Assembly: GCF_947498515.1 (NCBI RefSeq)
Contig: NZ_CANMKO010000010.1
Coordinates: 62,001-126,000 of the forward strand
Direction: 5' to 3'
From: an uncultured Pelagimonas sp.
GTDB lineage: Bacteria > Pseudomonadota > Alphaproteobacteria > Rhodobacterales > Rhodobacteraceae
DNA: 64,000 nucleotides
Positions 46,876-56,313 of this stretch are shown piece by piece (position 1 is the first letter of the stretch; the number at the start of each line of letters is the position of its first letter). The translations under genes were made by a program, and so were the position numbers. The notes beneath the pieces are model-generated. The model saw only the letters and a program-made list of their open reading frames with translations. It ran no database searches and had not been told where the DNA came from.

Positions 46876-47544
46876 ATGACCGGTTGGTTTCAGGGCGCAG
46901 GAGAGATTTTTGCAGCCCTCGCCGAGGGCGATTCATGGATGTTGAGCGAGGCAATGGGAGCCCCAGCCATTTGGCCACTTGGCCTGATTGGCATGCTCAG
47001 CGCCGCGACATTTATCCTTGTTCTTTATCGGGTTAGCCCCTGGATCGAGCGCAACTTGGAATCCAGCGTGATGGTGGTGTCTTACCTTGCGATTGGCGGC
47101 ATCATCTTTGTCGAAGTGTTCCGCCGGTTTGCCTTGGGTCTTCAGGCCCCGTGGTCCACAACGCTACCACCATTCCTATTCCTAATCATGACGTGGTTTG
47201 GCTGCTCTTATAATGTCAAACTGCGCACCCATTTGGCCTTTGCCGAATTTCGCACGGCCATGCCGCGCATCGGTCAAATCGCCTGCCTGACCCTCGATGC
47301 GGTGCTTTGGATCGGCTTTAGCTGGATCGTTGTCGTCACCTCAAGCCGCGTTGTCGCCAACTCGGCCGCCAACTTTCAAATCATGCTGGGCACTGACAAC
47401 GTCATGCAGTGGTGGTTCCTTCTCGCGGTGCCGATTTCCTTCACCATGCTCGTGGCGCGGGTCTTGGAAAACTATCTCACCGACCTCGCCAACTATCGCT
47501 CAGGCGACATCCTGATCAAACAAGCCGTAATCGGAGGGGACTGA
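46876..47544 (+). CDS. dctQ: TRAP transporter small permease subunit
   Basis: A 222-residue membrane protein with about four hydrophobic segments, of the DctQ type, longer at the N-terminus than the basic 160-residue form. AAGGAGG is before the ATG. It starts 98 bases after dctP, separated by the hairpin region, and ends one base before the dctM start. It joins the large permease DctM to accept substrate from DctP. Confidence 0.88.
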   Translation: MTGWFQGAGEIFAALAEGDSWMLSEAMGAPAIWPLGLIGMLSAATFILVLYRVSPWIERNLESSVMVVSYLAIGGIIFVEVFRRFALGLQAPWSTTLPPFLFLIMTWFGCSYNVKLRTHLAFAEFRTAMPRIGQIACLTLDAVLWIGFSWIVVVTSSRVVANSAANFQIMLGTDNVMQWWFLLAVPISFTMLVARVLENYLTDLANYRSGDILIKQAVIGGD

Positions 47545-47545
47545 C

Positions 47546-48901
47546 GTGACCGACGGAACCATCATCACTTTGCTCTCTGTGGGCGTTACCATCCTCTTCA
47601 TGCTCGGCGTGCCGGTCTTTCTGGTCATTGGTTATTGGGTAGTCGGCATGTCCTTCATGCTGCAATTGCCGCTCGACAATATCGGCGCGGCTCTTGGCGA
47701 CGTTTTTACCGATGGGTTCGCCCTGTTGGCGATGCCGCTGTTTATCCTGACCGGTGACCTGATCAACCGCTCGGGCATTGCCCGCCGCCTGTCTGATTTC
47801 GCCTATTCCTGCCTCGGTTGGATTAGGGGTGGTCTCGCCATGGCTAGCCTCGGGGCCTGCGGGTTGTTCGCGGCGATCTCTGGCTCAAACTCGGCCACCA
47901 CCGCTACCATCGGCTCAATGTTGCACCCCGAAATGGTCAAAGGCGGCTATGACGAACGCTTTTCGGCCGCCACCGCCGCCGCTGGCGGCACGGTGGGCAT
48001 CATCATCCCGCCATCCATCATCTTCATTGTCTACGGGTTCCTCCTCAATCTCCCGATTTCGGACCTGTTCGTCGCCGGAATCATTCCCGGAGCAATGATG
48101 GTGGGCGGGATGATGTTGGCCTGCTTTGTGATCTGCTACCGTCACGGCTGGGGCCACCTAATCGCACTTGATCCCATGCGCGTGTTCAAAACCGCCGTTG
48201 GGGCTTGGCTCGGTTTCTTTGCCATAGGCCTTGTGCTTTGGGGCATCTATACCGGAAAATTCTCTCCGACCGAGGCCGCCGGTGTCACCGTTGGGTTCTG
48301 TGTCATTGTTGGTTTCCTAAGCCTGCCGATCCACAAAATCCTTGGCCGCGACGAATCCCGCCCTGTTAGCGAAAAGAGCGTCGCAGAAATGCTTGTCGTC
48401 CAAGGGTTTGGCCCGCTCGAACTGCCGTCGATCACCATGCGCTCGGCCCAGATCACCGGCATTCTTGCCCCTCTGATCGCCGTATCGGTTGTTATGCAAC
48501 AAATCCTCTCGGTGCTTGGGGCGCAACAAATCATCGGTGATTTCGTCACCTCGATGGGCGGTTACTACGCAGTCCTCTTTACCTCGATGGCCATCGTCTT
48601 TGTTGCGGGCATGGTGCTCGAAAGCCTGCCGGTAACGATCATCCTTGCTCCAATCTTGGCCCCGATTGCCCATTCCGTTGGTGTCGAACCGGTGCAATTC
48701 TCGGTGATCTTCTTGGTTGGCGCGTCGATTGGGTTCATCACACCACCCTATGGTTTGAACCTCTATGTCGCGTCAGGCGTAACAGGCGTTCCCTACTTCC
48801 GTCTCCTGCGCTATACCGTGCCATATCTATTCTCGCTGATCGCGGTATGGCTCATTGTGGCGCTGGTTCCAGCCCTCTCAACGGCCCTGCTACCGAACTA
48901 A
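47546..48901 (+). CDS. dctM: TRAP transporter large permease subunit
   Basis: A 451-residue permease of about eleven to twelve membrane helices. Motifs include FALLAMPLFILTGDLINRSG and GSNSATTATIGSM, known from DctM. It starts with a GTG at 47546-47548 that has GGAGGGG upstream, one base after the dctQ stop. Together with DctP and DctQ it forms a sodium-driven uptake system for an organic acid or similar compound. Confidence 0.93.
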   Translation: MTDGTIITLLSVGVTILFMLGVPVFLVIGYWVVGMSFMLQLPLDNIGAALGDVFTDGFALLAMPLFILTGDLINRSGIARRLSDFAYSCLGWIRGGLAMASLGACGLFAAISGSNSATTATIGSMLHPEMVKGGYDERFSAATAAAGGTVGIIIPPSIIFIVYGFLLNLPISDLFVAGIIPGAMMVGGMMLACFVICYRHGWGHLIALDPMRVFKTAVGAWLGFFAIGLVLWGIYTGKFSPTEAAGVTVGFCVIVGFLSLPIHKILGRDESRPVSEKSVAEMLVVQGFGPLELPSITMRSAQITGILAPLIAVSVVMQQILSVLGAQQIIGDFVTSMGGYYAVLFTSMAIVFVAGMVLESLPVTIILAPILAPIAHSVGVEPVQFSVIFLVGASIGFITPPYGLNLYVASGVTGVPYFRLLRYTVPYLFSLIAVWLIVALVPALSTALLPN

Positions 48902-48915
48902 CGACGGAGCTGCAC

Positions 48916-49686
48916 ATGGACGGGGACAAGCCCGATACGATCCCAACAAATCTCAGGCTGTTGCTTGTTATTGAAGAGGTCGCGAGGGCCGGTGTTCCCG
49001 TCACGCCAACATCGGTGAATGAACAAATCGGCTTGCCCAAGCCCACCATTCACCGGCTGTTTGCCACCCTCGAAGAAGAGGGGTTCTTGCAAAAAGACAT
49101 GGACGGGCGAACCTATTCGCCCGGTCCGCGCCTTCGGGTTGTTGCCGGCGGCATCCTATCGTCCCTACGCATTCGCACTGCCCGGCAATCCATCCTTCGC
49201 AAGCTGAGCCAAAAGGTCGGGGAAACCTGCAACATCGCCTTGGCCGATCGCCACGCGATGACCTATCTGGAACGGGTCGAAACCGAATGGCCGCTGCGCA
49301 TTCAGCTCCCCATCGGGACGCGCGTTCCGTTTTATTGCACCGCTGCGGGCAAAATGTATCTCTCCTCCTTGGCGCGCGCGCATTTGCAACGCTACCTAAG
49401 CTCGACCGACCTTGAAAAACGTACCGCCAACACCATCACCGACCCCGATGAACTGGTGGCCGAAATCGCTCAGGTCCGCAAAAACGCCTATGCGTTGGAT
49501 CGCGAAGAATTCATGGATGACATGATCGCACTGGCGGTTCCGATCCCGGACGTGCATGGCCGTCTGATGGCGACACTGTCCTTCCACGCCCCAACCCAAC
49601 GCTTTGACGTGGATCACGCGCTGACCTTCTTGCCCGCTTTGCAAGAAGCCGCTCAGGAACTTTCGAGCTTGGTCTCCGAAGATTGA
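48916..49686 (+). CDS. IclR-family transcriptional regulator
   Basis: A 256-residue regulator. A winged HTH (about 20-60: VTPTSVNEQIGLPKPTIHRLFATLEEEGFL) precedes an IclR effector domain (TCNIALADRHAMTYLERVE, then FMDDMIALAVPIPD). GGAG lies about seven bases before the ATG at 48916. It is 14 bases behind dctM and in the same direction, so it is probably part of the TRAP operon and controls it or the nearby GMC and aldehyde dehydrogenase genes. Confidence 0.9.
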   Translation: MDGDKPDTIPTNLRLLLVIEEVARAGVPVTPTSVNEQIGLPKPTIHRLFATLEEEGFLQKDMDGRTYSPGPRLRVVAGGILSSLRIRTARQSILRKLSQKVGETCNIALADRHAMTYLERVETEWPLRIQLPIGTRVPFYCTAAGKMYLSSLARAHLQRYLSSTDLEKRTANTITDPDELVAEIAQVRKNAYALDREEFMDDMIALAVPIPDVHGRLMATLSFHAPTQRFDVDHALTFLPALQEAAQELSSLVSED

Positions 49687-49829
49687 TCCCTTGGGGGCCG
49701 GGCCTAGGTCCAAATTTGATCACATTACCTTACCACGGCTGAAATACGCTTGATCTTCGCCTGAGCGCCTTCATTAATGGGCCGGTTGCCGCCTTTGCGC
49801 GGTGGGATTTCAATGCGGGGGTTTGCCAA

Positions 49830-51266
49830 ATGGCACTCTTTGATCAGGTTTACATCGATGGCGCTTGGCAAAAGGCCGACGGTGATACACGCGCCTTGAT
49901 CAATCCCGATACCGAAACCCAAGACGCAACGCTAATCTGCGCCTCTTCCTCTGCCTGCGCGGCCGCCGTTGCCAGCGCCCGCGCCGCCTTTGACGCCGGA
50001 TGGGGGCGCTCTGACATCGCCACGCGCCGCGCCGCTTTGGCCCGGATCATCACCGAAATCGAAGCCCGCGCCGATGCCTTTGCCAGCTGTATCAGCACCG
50101 AGATCGGTGCTCCAATTGACTTTGCCCGGACGGGTCAGGTCGCCGCCGGGTTGGCGCATCTGCGTGCCACGCTTGCCGCGCTCGAAACGCTTACAAATGA
50201 CGCGCCTTTGACCACCGCCCCCGATCATCGCATTCGCCACGAACCCCTTGGGGTGGCCGCGCTGATCACACCTTGGAACTGGCCGCTCAATCAGGTGGCG
50301 CTGAAACTTGGCGGGGCCATTGCGGCGGGCTGCACTATGGTGCTCAAACCCTCTGAACTCTCGAGCCGTACTGCCATCATCCTGACCGAGGCCATCCACG
50401 CCGCCGATCTACCACCCGGTGTGTTCAACATGATCACCGGCGCAGGTGACGTCGGTGCGGCCCTCATTTCGAACCCCGATGTGGATGTGGTGTCCTTTAC
50501 CGGATCGACCGCAACCGGGCGTTTCATTGCCGCCGAAGCCGCACAAAGCATGACACGCACCACTTTGGAACTTGGCGGCAAATCCGCCAACCTGTTGTTC
50601 TCCGACTGCGATCTGCCCACCGCCATCACCCAAGGCCTCGCCCATTGTTTTCGAAATGCCGGGCAATCCTGCAACGCCGCCACCCGGATGCTGGTGGCGC
50701 GCGACATCTATAATGACGCCCTCACCTTGGCCGCGCAGATCGCGACGCAAACCGAGGTCAACCGCCCGCACCTTTCCGGCGCCCATATCGGCCCACAGGT
50801 CAGCGCAGCGCAATTTGCCAAGGTGCAATCCTTTATCGAAACCGGCGTGGATCAAGGCGCGCGCCTTGTTGCCGGTGGTCCGGGTCGTCCCGATCACCTG
50901 CCCCGCGGTTTCTATAGCCGCCCGACGGTCTTTGCCGATGTCCGCCCTGACATGACCCTGTTCCAAGATGAGATTTTTGGCCCGGTCCTAACAATGACCC
51001 CGTTTGATAGCGAAGAAGAGGCCATCGAACTGGCCAATGCCACGCCCTACGGGCTTGCGGGGTACATTCAGACCGCAGATGCCAAACGCGCCGATCGCGT
51101 CGCCCAAGCCTTGCGGGTTGGTATGGTCCAGATCAACGGTCAAAGCCGCGAAGCCGGGGCCCCCTTTGGCGGGCGCGGTCTTTCGGGATATGGCCGCGAG
51201 GCCGGCGTTTGGGGCATCCGCGCCTTTCAGGACATCAAATCCATCAGCGGCGCGGCGGCCTTCTAG
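49830..51266 (+). CDS. Aldehyde dehydrogenase family protein
   Basis: A 478-residue NAD(P)-dependent aldehyde dehydrogenase. Motifs LELGGKSANLLFSDC (about 249-263, with the active-site glutamate) and FRNAGQSCNAATRML (Cys near residue 283) are present. It would oxidise the aldehyde produced by the GMC enzyme or another alcohol dehydrogenase to a carboxylic acid. It is 143 bases after the IclR gene and read in the same direction, so it may share the same regulation. Substrate not known. Confidence 0.9.
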   Translation: MALFDQVYIDGAWQKADGDTRALINPDTETQDATLICASSSACAAAVASARAAFDAGWGRSDIATRRAALARIITEIEARADAFASCISTEIGAPIDFARTGQVAAGLAHLRATLAALETLTNDAPLTTAPDHRIRHEPLGVAALITPWNWPLNQVALKLGGAIAAGCTMVLKPSELSSRTAIILTEAIHAADLPPGVFNMITGAGDVGAALISNPDVDVVSFTGSTATGRFIAAEAAQSMTRTTLELGGKSANLLFSDCDLPTAITQGLAHCFRNAGQSCNAATRMLVARDIYNDALTLAAQIATQTEVNRPHLSGAHIGPQVSAAQFAKVQSFIETGVDQGARLVAGGPGRPDHLPRGFYSRPTVFADVRPDMTLFQDEIFGPVLTMTPFDSEEEAIELANATPYGLAGYIQTADAKRADRVAQALRVGMVQINGQSREAGAPFGGRGLSGYGREAGVWGIRAFQDIKSISGAAAF

Positions 51267-51281
51267 GCCAAGCCCAATGCC

Positions 51282-52049
51282 TCACTCCGACGGGGCAACC
51301 ACCACATCTGTGTCCCAGTCCGCACAGCGCGCCGCCAACTCCTCGGACAACGGCGTATCGGTGAAAAACGTATCAATCTCGGCAAGCGAGGCAATCCGCG
51401 CCGGGGCCGTCCGGGTGAACTTGGACCCATCCGCCACCAAAAACGTCTTGCGCGATTGGCGCAGGATGGTTTGGCTGACATCCACCTCTTGAATGTCAAA
51501 ATCCAACAAATCGCCCTCTTGATCCAAGGCGGAGCAGCCAATCACCGCCAAATCAACCTTGAACTGTTTGATCGTGTTGGCGGCAAGATTGCCGATCAGC
51601 CCGCCATCGGTGCGCCGCAAACTGCCCCCTGTCACCACGATCTCACAGCCCGAATGACCCGCCAAGATATTGGCCACATTCATGTTATTGGTCACAACCA
51701 TCAAATTGCGATGGCCTTGCAACGCATGGGCCACCGCTTCGGTGCTCGTGCCAATGTTCAAGAAAAGCGAAATATTATCCGGGATTTGCGCGGCACAGGC
51801 TTTGGCGATCTCGGCCTTGGCATCTGGGTTCAAAACCCGCCGCTCTTCATAGCCGATATTGGTGGTCCCCGACGGCAAAACCGCGCCGCCATGCACCCGC
51901 TCCAACTGACCGGCTTCGGCCAAATCGGTCAAATCCCGACGGATGGTTTGCAATGTCACGCCAAAATGCGCCGCCAGCCCATCCACCGTCACCTTGCCTT
52001 CGCGCCGCGCCATATCCAAAATCTCGGGGTGCCGAATGGTCTGTGACAT
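51282..52049 (-). CDS. DeoR/GlpR-family transcriptional regulator
   Basis: A 255-residue regulator. The HTH near residues 5-60 (KVTVDGLAAHFGVTLQTIRRDLTDLAEAGQLERVHGGAVLP) and a sugar-phosphate-binding DeoR C-terminal domain (LFLNIGTSTEAVAHAL, VADGSKFTRTAP) are typical of GlpR-like proteins. It begins five bases after the HpaR-like regulator stop and likely forms a unit with it. The target genes are not obvious from the window; convergent neighbours are the aldehyde dehydrogenase and the nap genes lie on the other side. Confidence 0.92.
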   Translation of the reverse strand: MSQTIRHPEILDMARREGKVTVDGLAAHFGVTLQTIRRDLTDLAEAGQLERVHGGAVLPSGTTNIGYEERRVLNPDAKAEIAKACAAQIPDNISLFLNIGTSTEAVAHALQGHRNLMVVTNNMNVANILAGHSGCEIVVTGGSLRRTDGGLIGNLAANTIKQFKVDLAVIGCSALDQEGDLLDFDIQEVDVSQTILRQSRKTFLVADGSKFTRTAPARIASLAEIDTFFTDTPLSEELAARCADWDTDVVVAPSE

Positions 52050-52054
52050 CACCG

Positions 52055-52504
52055 TTACTCCAACTCACAAAGCGCGTTCAGCGCATCAATCAAGGCCTCA
52101 TGACGTTCGTCGCCAAGACGATCGCGAAACCCATCCATAATAAGCGTCACTTGTTCCAGATTGCGGTCAATGATCTCTTGTCCGGCCGGGGTGATCGCCA
52201 AATTCTGACGCCTCCGGTCGCTTGGGTCCTGGGCCCGCGTGATCAAACCCTTTTCGGTCATCGCCCGCACAATCCGCGTTAGACTAGGCAAAAGCAAACT
52301 GGCGCGTTCCGACACTTCGGTGGCGTCAATTGACCCGGCTTCGGACACCACGCGCAACACCCGCCATTGTTGTTCGGTGATCCCGTCTTCCACCAAAATC
52401 TTGCGGATTGGGGCCATGATGCTTTCACGGGCGCGGATCAACGAAATCGGGAGCGAGCGCGACGTTGGGGGAAGTTTTGGTTTGCCTGTCATGACATCTG
52501 CCAT
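52055..52504 (-). CDS. HpaR-type MarR-family regulator
   Basis: A 149-residue MarR regulator matching the HpaR (homoprotocatechuate-catabolism) type in its opening LPISLIRARESIMAPIRKILVEDGITEQQWRVLRVVSE. The HTH is about residues 60-90 (IDATEVSERASLLLPSLTRIVRAM). The ATG at 52502 or the one four codons later may start it. It is transcribed toward the DeoR gene, with five bases between. No hpa catabolic genes are in view, so the target is unknown. Confidence 0.85.
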   Translation of the reverse strand: MADVMTGKPKLPPTSRSLPISLIRARESIMAPIRKILVEDGITEQQWRVLRVVSEAGSIDATEVSERASLLLPSLTRIVRAMTEKGLITRAQDPSDRRRQNLAITPAGQEIIDRNLEQVTLIMDGFRDRLGDERHEALIDALNALCELE

Positions 52505-52946
52505 TGTCGATCCACTATCAATTTTGGGCGCACCCTAAATTGCTTTCGATGTTAATGGAAGGGAGCCATAAACCGCAGGCGCGGCAATGGGGTTGCGGGC
52601 CCCCGAGGCAGCGTGGCAGGCCCGGTGAAACGCCCTCTTGGTCGCACCCAACAAAAGTCAATTCCTGACTGATTTTCTTATGAAAGCACCAACGAATCAA
52701 TTCATTGGTAATGCAACGGAAAAACCGGCCAAAACTGAAGATGTGAGATATTGGCACATTTTTTCTCAATTTCTTTAAAACGAGTTCAATCTAAACAAAC
52801 ATTCCCCATACAGCTTAAATTATGAGCAATTTCATGACACTATAATCAATTCAAAAAATCGAATATTATCAATCGCTTGTGACATGAGAGATACATCTTT
52901 GAACATGACATAAGTCAATTCGCCGGATTTTGCACAGGAGTACAGC
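52505..52946. promoter_or_regulatory. AT-rich region upstream of the nap operon
   Basis: The last 190 bases of this 442-base region (52750-52940) are markedly AT-rich compared with all neighbours. TATAAT at 52841-52846 is a possible -10. A weak FNR-type half site, TCGAATATTATCAA, occurs at 52859-52872, but the left half is poor. Nap control by FNR, NarQP or redox sensors is known elsewhere, yet no perfect site was seen. Confidence 0.5.
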
Positions 52947-53504
52947 TTGTCCCAAGCCAGATTGGGGCACGCAATGCAACATCAGCCAAAACGACGCGCA
53001 TTTCTAAAGGGACGGATCAACCGGCCCCTTGCTATGCGTCCGCCCGGTGCCTTGGAAGAGGAAGCTTTCGAAGACGCCTGCACCAAATGCGGTGACTGCG
53101 CGACGTCGTGCCCCCAAAACATCATCAGCTTTGATAGCGACGGATTGCCAACCGTCGATCTAACAGTGGCGGAATGCACCTTTTGCAATGTCTGCGCCGA
53201 AGTCTGTGAACCAAAGGCCATTGATTATGCCGATAGCTGGGACTGGCGCGCCCGCGCCGATGACAGCTGCCTGTCGGCCAATGGCGTGACCTGCCGCACC
53301 TGCGAAGACCAATGCGATCAACAAGCGATCGGGTTCAAGCTTCAAACCGGTGGCCGCTCCGAGGCCCAATTCAACACCGACGCCTGTACTGGGTGCGGGG
53401 CCTGTGCCGCCGCCTGCCCGTCTGGCTCGATCAAGTTTTACACCCCCAAAAACGCAAGCCCTCATTCGGGCCCCAACCCAGAAGGAAAGGCAAAGACATG
53501 CTGA
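52947..53504 (+). CDS. napF: Ferredoxin-type protein NapF
   Basis: A 185-residue iron-sulfur protein with three to four [4Fe-4S] cysteine clusters (CTKCGDCATSCP, CTFCNVCAEVCEP, CRTCEDQCDQ, CTGCGACAAACP). NapF helps mature NapA in the cytoplasm. The start is a TTG at 52947 with CAGGAG six bases upstream; an in-frame ATG at 52974 lacks such a site. It overlaps napD by seven bases and leads the operon, napFDAGHBC. Rare TTG start may keep NapF synthesis low. Confidence 0.93.
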   Translation: MSQARLGHAMQHQPKRRAFLKGRINRPLAMRPPGALEEEAFEDACTKCGDCATSCPQNIISFDSDGLPTVDLTVAECTFCNVCAEVCEPKAIDYADSWDWRARADDSCLSANGVTCRTCEDQCDQQAIGFKLQTGGRSEAQFNTDACTGCGACAAACPSGSIKFYTPKNASPHSGPNPEGKAKTC

Positions 53505-53785
53505 ATATTTGCGGTTGCCTTGTCCACGTGATGCCGGGGATGGCCGATAGTGTCATCGAGGCCATCAACGCGACGGACGGCGGCGAAGTCCACGCCCATG
53601 AAAACGGGCGTATTGTCGTGACCGTCGAAGATGCGGGCAACAAGCTCGCTTCGGACCAGATCATGGACATGCACCAGATCCCCGGCGTGCTCACAGTCAC
53701 GCTGACTTATCACCATTTTGAACCGCTTAACGAAGCGCCCAATGTAACGCCCGGCCTGCAACAGGCCGCCGCGCCAGCTCTCTGA
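53498..53785 (+). CDS. napD: NapD chaperone for periplasmic nitrate reductase
   Basis: A 95-residue cytoplasmic chaperone that binds the Tat signal of NapA. NapD proteins have an N-terminal ICGCLVHVMPG and a central SDQIMDMHQIPGVLTVTLTYHHFE, both present. It begins seven bases inside napF, just after GAAGGAAAGG. It ends 12 bases before napA. Confidence 0.93.
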   Translation: MLNICGCLVHVMPGMADSVIEAINATDGGEVHAHENGRIVVTVEDAGNKLASDQIMDMHQIPGVLTVTLTYHHFEPLNEAPNVTPGLQQAAAPAL

Positions 53786-53797
53786 GGAGGCCTAGCC

Positions 53798-56287
53798 ATG
53801 ACACTAAAAACCGACCGTCGTAAATTCCTAAAGGCATCGGCCGCAGCGGCCACCGCCTCGGCCGCTGGCATTACCCTGCCCAACGCCGCCGCCGCCCAAG
53901 TGGGCACACCTGACATTCGCTGGGACAAAGCCGCCTGCCGTTTCTGCGGAACGGGCTGTTCTGTTCTGGTTGGGGTCAAAGATGGCCGCGTCGTTGCGAC
54001 CCAAGGTGATCCGCAAGCCCCAGTGAACCGTGGTCTGAACTGCATCAAGGGCTATTTCCTGTCCAAGATCATGTACGGCAAAGACCGCCTGACCACGCCG
54101 CTTTTGCGCAAGTCAAACGGCGTCTATGACAAAAACGGCGAATTCGAACCGGTAAGCTGGGACGAAGCCTTTGATGTCATGGCCGAAAAGTGGAAAGACT
54201 CGATCAAGAAGAAAGGCCCAACCGCCGTTTCTATGTTCGGCTCGGGCCAGTGGACCGTTTGGGAAGGTTATGCCGCCGCCAAGTTCATGAAGGCCGGTCT
54301 ACGTTCCAACAACATCGACCCCAACGCCCGCCACTGTATGGCCTCGGCGGTAGTCGGCTTTATCCGCACCTTTGGCATTGATGAGCCGATGGGCTGTTAT
54401 GACGACCTTGAGCACGCCGATACCTTTGTGCTTTGGGGCTCCAACATGGCCGAGATGCACCCGATCCTGTGGTCGCGTCTCACCAACACCCGTCTGACCA
54501 AGCCCGGTGCCGAAGTGCACGTGTTGTCGACCTTTGAACATCGCTCGTTTGAGCTTGCTGATAATGGCATGATCTTTACGCCACAGTCGGATTTGGCGAT
54601 CCTGAACTACATCGCCAACTACATCATCCAGACCGGCGCGGTGAACAAAGAGTTCGTTGAAAAGAACGTCAACTTTACCAAAACCGCCACCGACATCGGC
54701 TATGGTCTGCGTCCAACCCACCAGTTGGAAAAAGACGCCGAAAACTCTGGTTCCGGCAAACTGACCCCAATGACCTTTGAGGAATATGCCGAAGCTGTTT
54801 CGGAATATACCGTTGAAAAGGCCGAAGAACTCTCTGGGGTTCCTGCCGCCAAGCTCGAAGCGCTGGCCAAACAATACGCCGATCCAAACCGCAAGGTTAT
54901 GTCTCTCTGGACCATGGGCTTTAACCAGCACACACGCGGTTCCTGGGTCAACTCGCTCATGTACAACGTCCACCTTCTGGTTGGTAAAATCTCTGAGCCC
55001 GGCAACTCGCCCTTCTCGCTCACAGGTCAGCCATCCGCCTGTGGCACGGCGCGTGAGGTCGGCACCTTTGCCCACCGTCTACCCGCCGACATGGTTGTCG
55101 CCAAAGAAGCGCACCGTGATTTCGCCGAAGACAAATGGATGCTGCCCAAAGGCACCATTCCACCCAAGCCCGGCTTTCACGCCGTGTTGCAGCACCGCAA
55201 ACTCAAAGATGGTGATCTGAACTGTCACTGGGTGCAGTGTAACAACAACCTGCAAGCCGCGCCGAACATGAACGAAGAAGGGTTCCCGGGCTATCGTAAC
55301 CCCGAAAACTTCATCACCGTGTCTGACCCTTACCCAACCGTCACCGCACTGGCCGCTGACCTGATCTTGCCCACCGCCATGTGGGTCGAGAAAGAGGGCG
55401 CATACGGTAACGCCGAACGCCGCACCCAATTCTGGCGTCAGCAGGTGGATGCACCGGGTGAAGCCAAGTCTGACATGTGGCAGGTGATGGAATTCGCCAA
55501 ACGCTTCAAGGTCGAAGACGTCTGGCCCGAAGAGCTGATCGCGCAGAAGCCGGAATATCGTGGCAAAACCATCTACGAGATCCTCTACGAAAACGGCAAG
55601 GTCAACAAATACCCGCTTTCCGAAACCGCCGAAGGGTTCAACAACGACGAATCCACCCACTTTGGCTACTACGTCCAAAAAGGTCTGTTCGAAGAATATG
55701 CCGAATTTGGTCGCGGCAAGGCGCACGATCTGGCGGACTTTGACACCTACCACAAGGCGCGCGGTCTGCGTTGGCCGGTCGTAGATGGCAAGGAAACCCT
55801 GTACCGCTTCCGCGAAGGCTATGACCCCTACGTCAAAGAAGGCGAAGGCGTCAAATTCTACGGCAAACCCGATGGCAAGGCGAATATCATCTTCGCCCCC
55901 TTCGAACCCGCCGCAGAAGAGCCCGATGAAGAATATGACCTGTGGTTCGTCACCGGCCGCGTTCTTGAACACTGGCATTCGGGCTCGATGACCCGCCGGG
56001 TTCCCGAACTACACCGCTCCTTCCCATCGGCTGTGGTGTTCATGCACCCGGCGGATGCCAAGGATCGTGGCCTGCGCCGTGGGCAAGAGATCAACGTCTC
56101 GACCCGCCGTGGCGAAGTTCTGTCGCGGGTGGAAACCCGTGGCCGGAACAAGATGCCACGCGGCGTTGTCTTCATGCCTTGGTTCGACGAAGGCCAGCTC
56201 ACCAACAAGCTGACCTTGGACGCCACTTGCCCGCTCTCGAAAGAGACCGATTTCAAGAAATGTGCATGTAAAATCGAACGCGCATAA
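53798..56287 (+). CDS. napA: Periplasmic nitrate reductase catalytic subunit NapA
   Basis: An 829-residue molybdoenzyme that reduces nitrate to nitrite in the periplasm. The Tat signal DRRKFLK is at residues 6-12. The [4Fe-4S] ligands are Cys47, Cys50, Cys54 and Cys82. The Mo-coordinating cysteine is Cys180 in ARHCMAS. The full set of molybdopterin-binding segments follows to the C-terminus, including the terminal [16 protein letters not shown]. It partners the diheme NapB and quinol-oxidising NapC. Length is standard for NapA. Confidence 0.98.
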   Translation: MTLKTDRRKFLKASAAAATASAAGITLPNAAAAQVGTPDIRWDKAACRFCGTGCSVLVGVKDGRVVATQGDPQAPVNRGLNCIKGYFLSKIMYGKDRLTTPLLRKSNGVYDKNGEFEPVSWDEAFDVMAEKWKDSIKKKGPTAVSMFGSGQWTVWEGYAAAKFMKAGLRSNNIDPNARHCMASAVVGFIRTFGIDEPMGCYDDLEHADTFVLWGSNMAEMHPILWSRLTNTRLTKPGAEVHVLSTFEHRSFELADNGMIFTPQSDLAILNYIANYIIQTGAVNKEFVEKNVNFTKTATDIGYGLRPTHQLEKDAENSGSGKLTPMTFEEYAEAVSEYTVEKAEELSGVPAAKLEALAKQYADPNRKVMSLWTMGFNQHTRGSWVNSLMYNVHLLVGKISEPGNSPFSLTGQPSACGTAREVGTFAHRLPADMVVAKEAHRDFAEDKWMLPKGTIPPKPGFHAVLQHRKLKDGDLNCHWVQCNNNLQAAPNMNEEGFPGYRNPENFITVSDPYPTVTALAADLILPTAMWVEKEGAYGNAERRTQFWRQQVDAPGEAKSDMWQVMEFAKRFKVEDVWPEELIAQKPEYRGKTIYEILYENGKVNKYPLSETAEGFNNDESTHFGYYVQKGLFEEYAEFGRGKAHDLADFDTYHKARGLRWPVVDGKETLYRFREGYDPYVKEGEGVKFYGKPDGKANIIFAPFEPAAEEPDEEYDLWFVTGRVLEHWHSGSMTRRVPELHRSFPSAVVFMHPADAKDRGLRRGQEINVSTRRGEVLSRVETRGRNKMPRGVVFMPWFDEGQLTNKLTLDATCPLSKETDFKKCACKIERA

Positions 56288-56313
56288 CGCGCTGATTTAA
56301 CGGAGAAAAGACC

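Noticed and set aside
52859-52872. FNR box upstream of nap
   Set aside because: Only the right half (ATCAA) is good; the left half differs from TTGAT in two of five bases.
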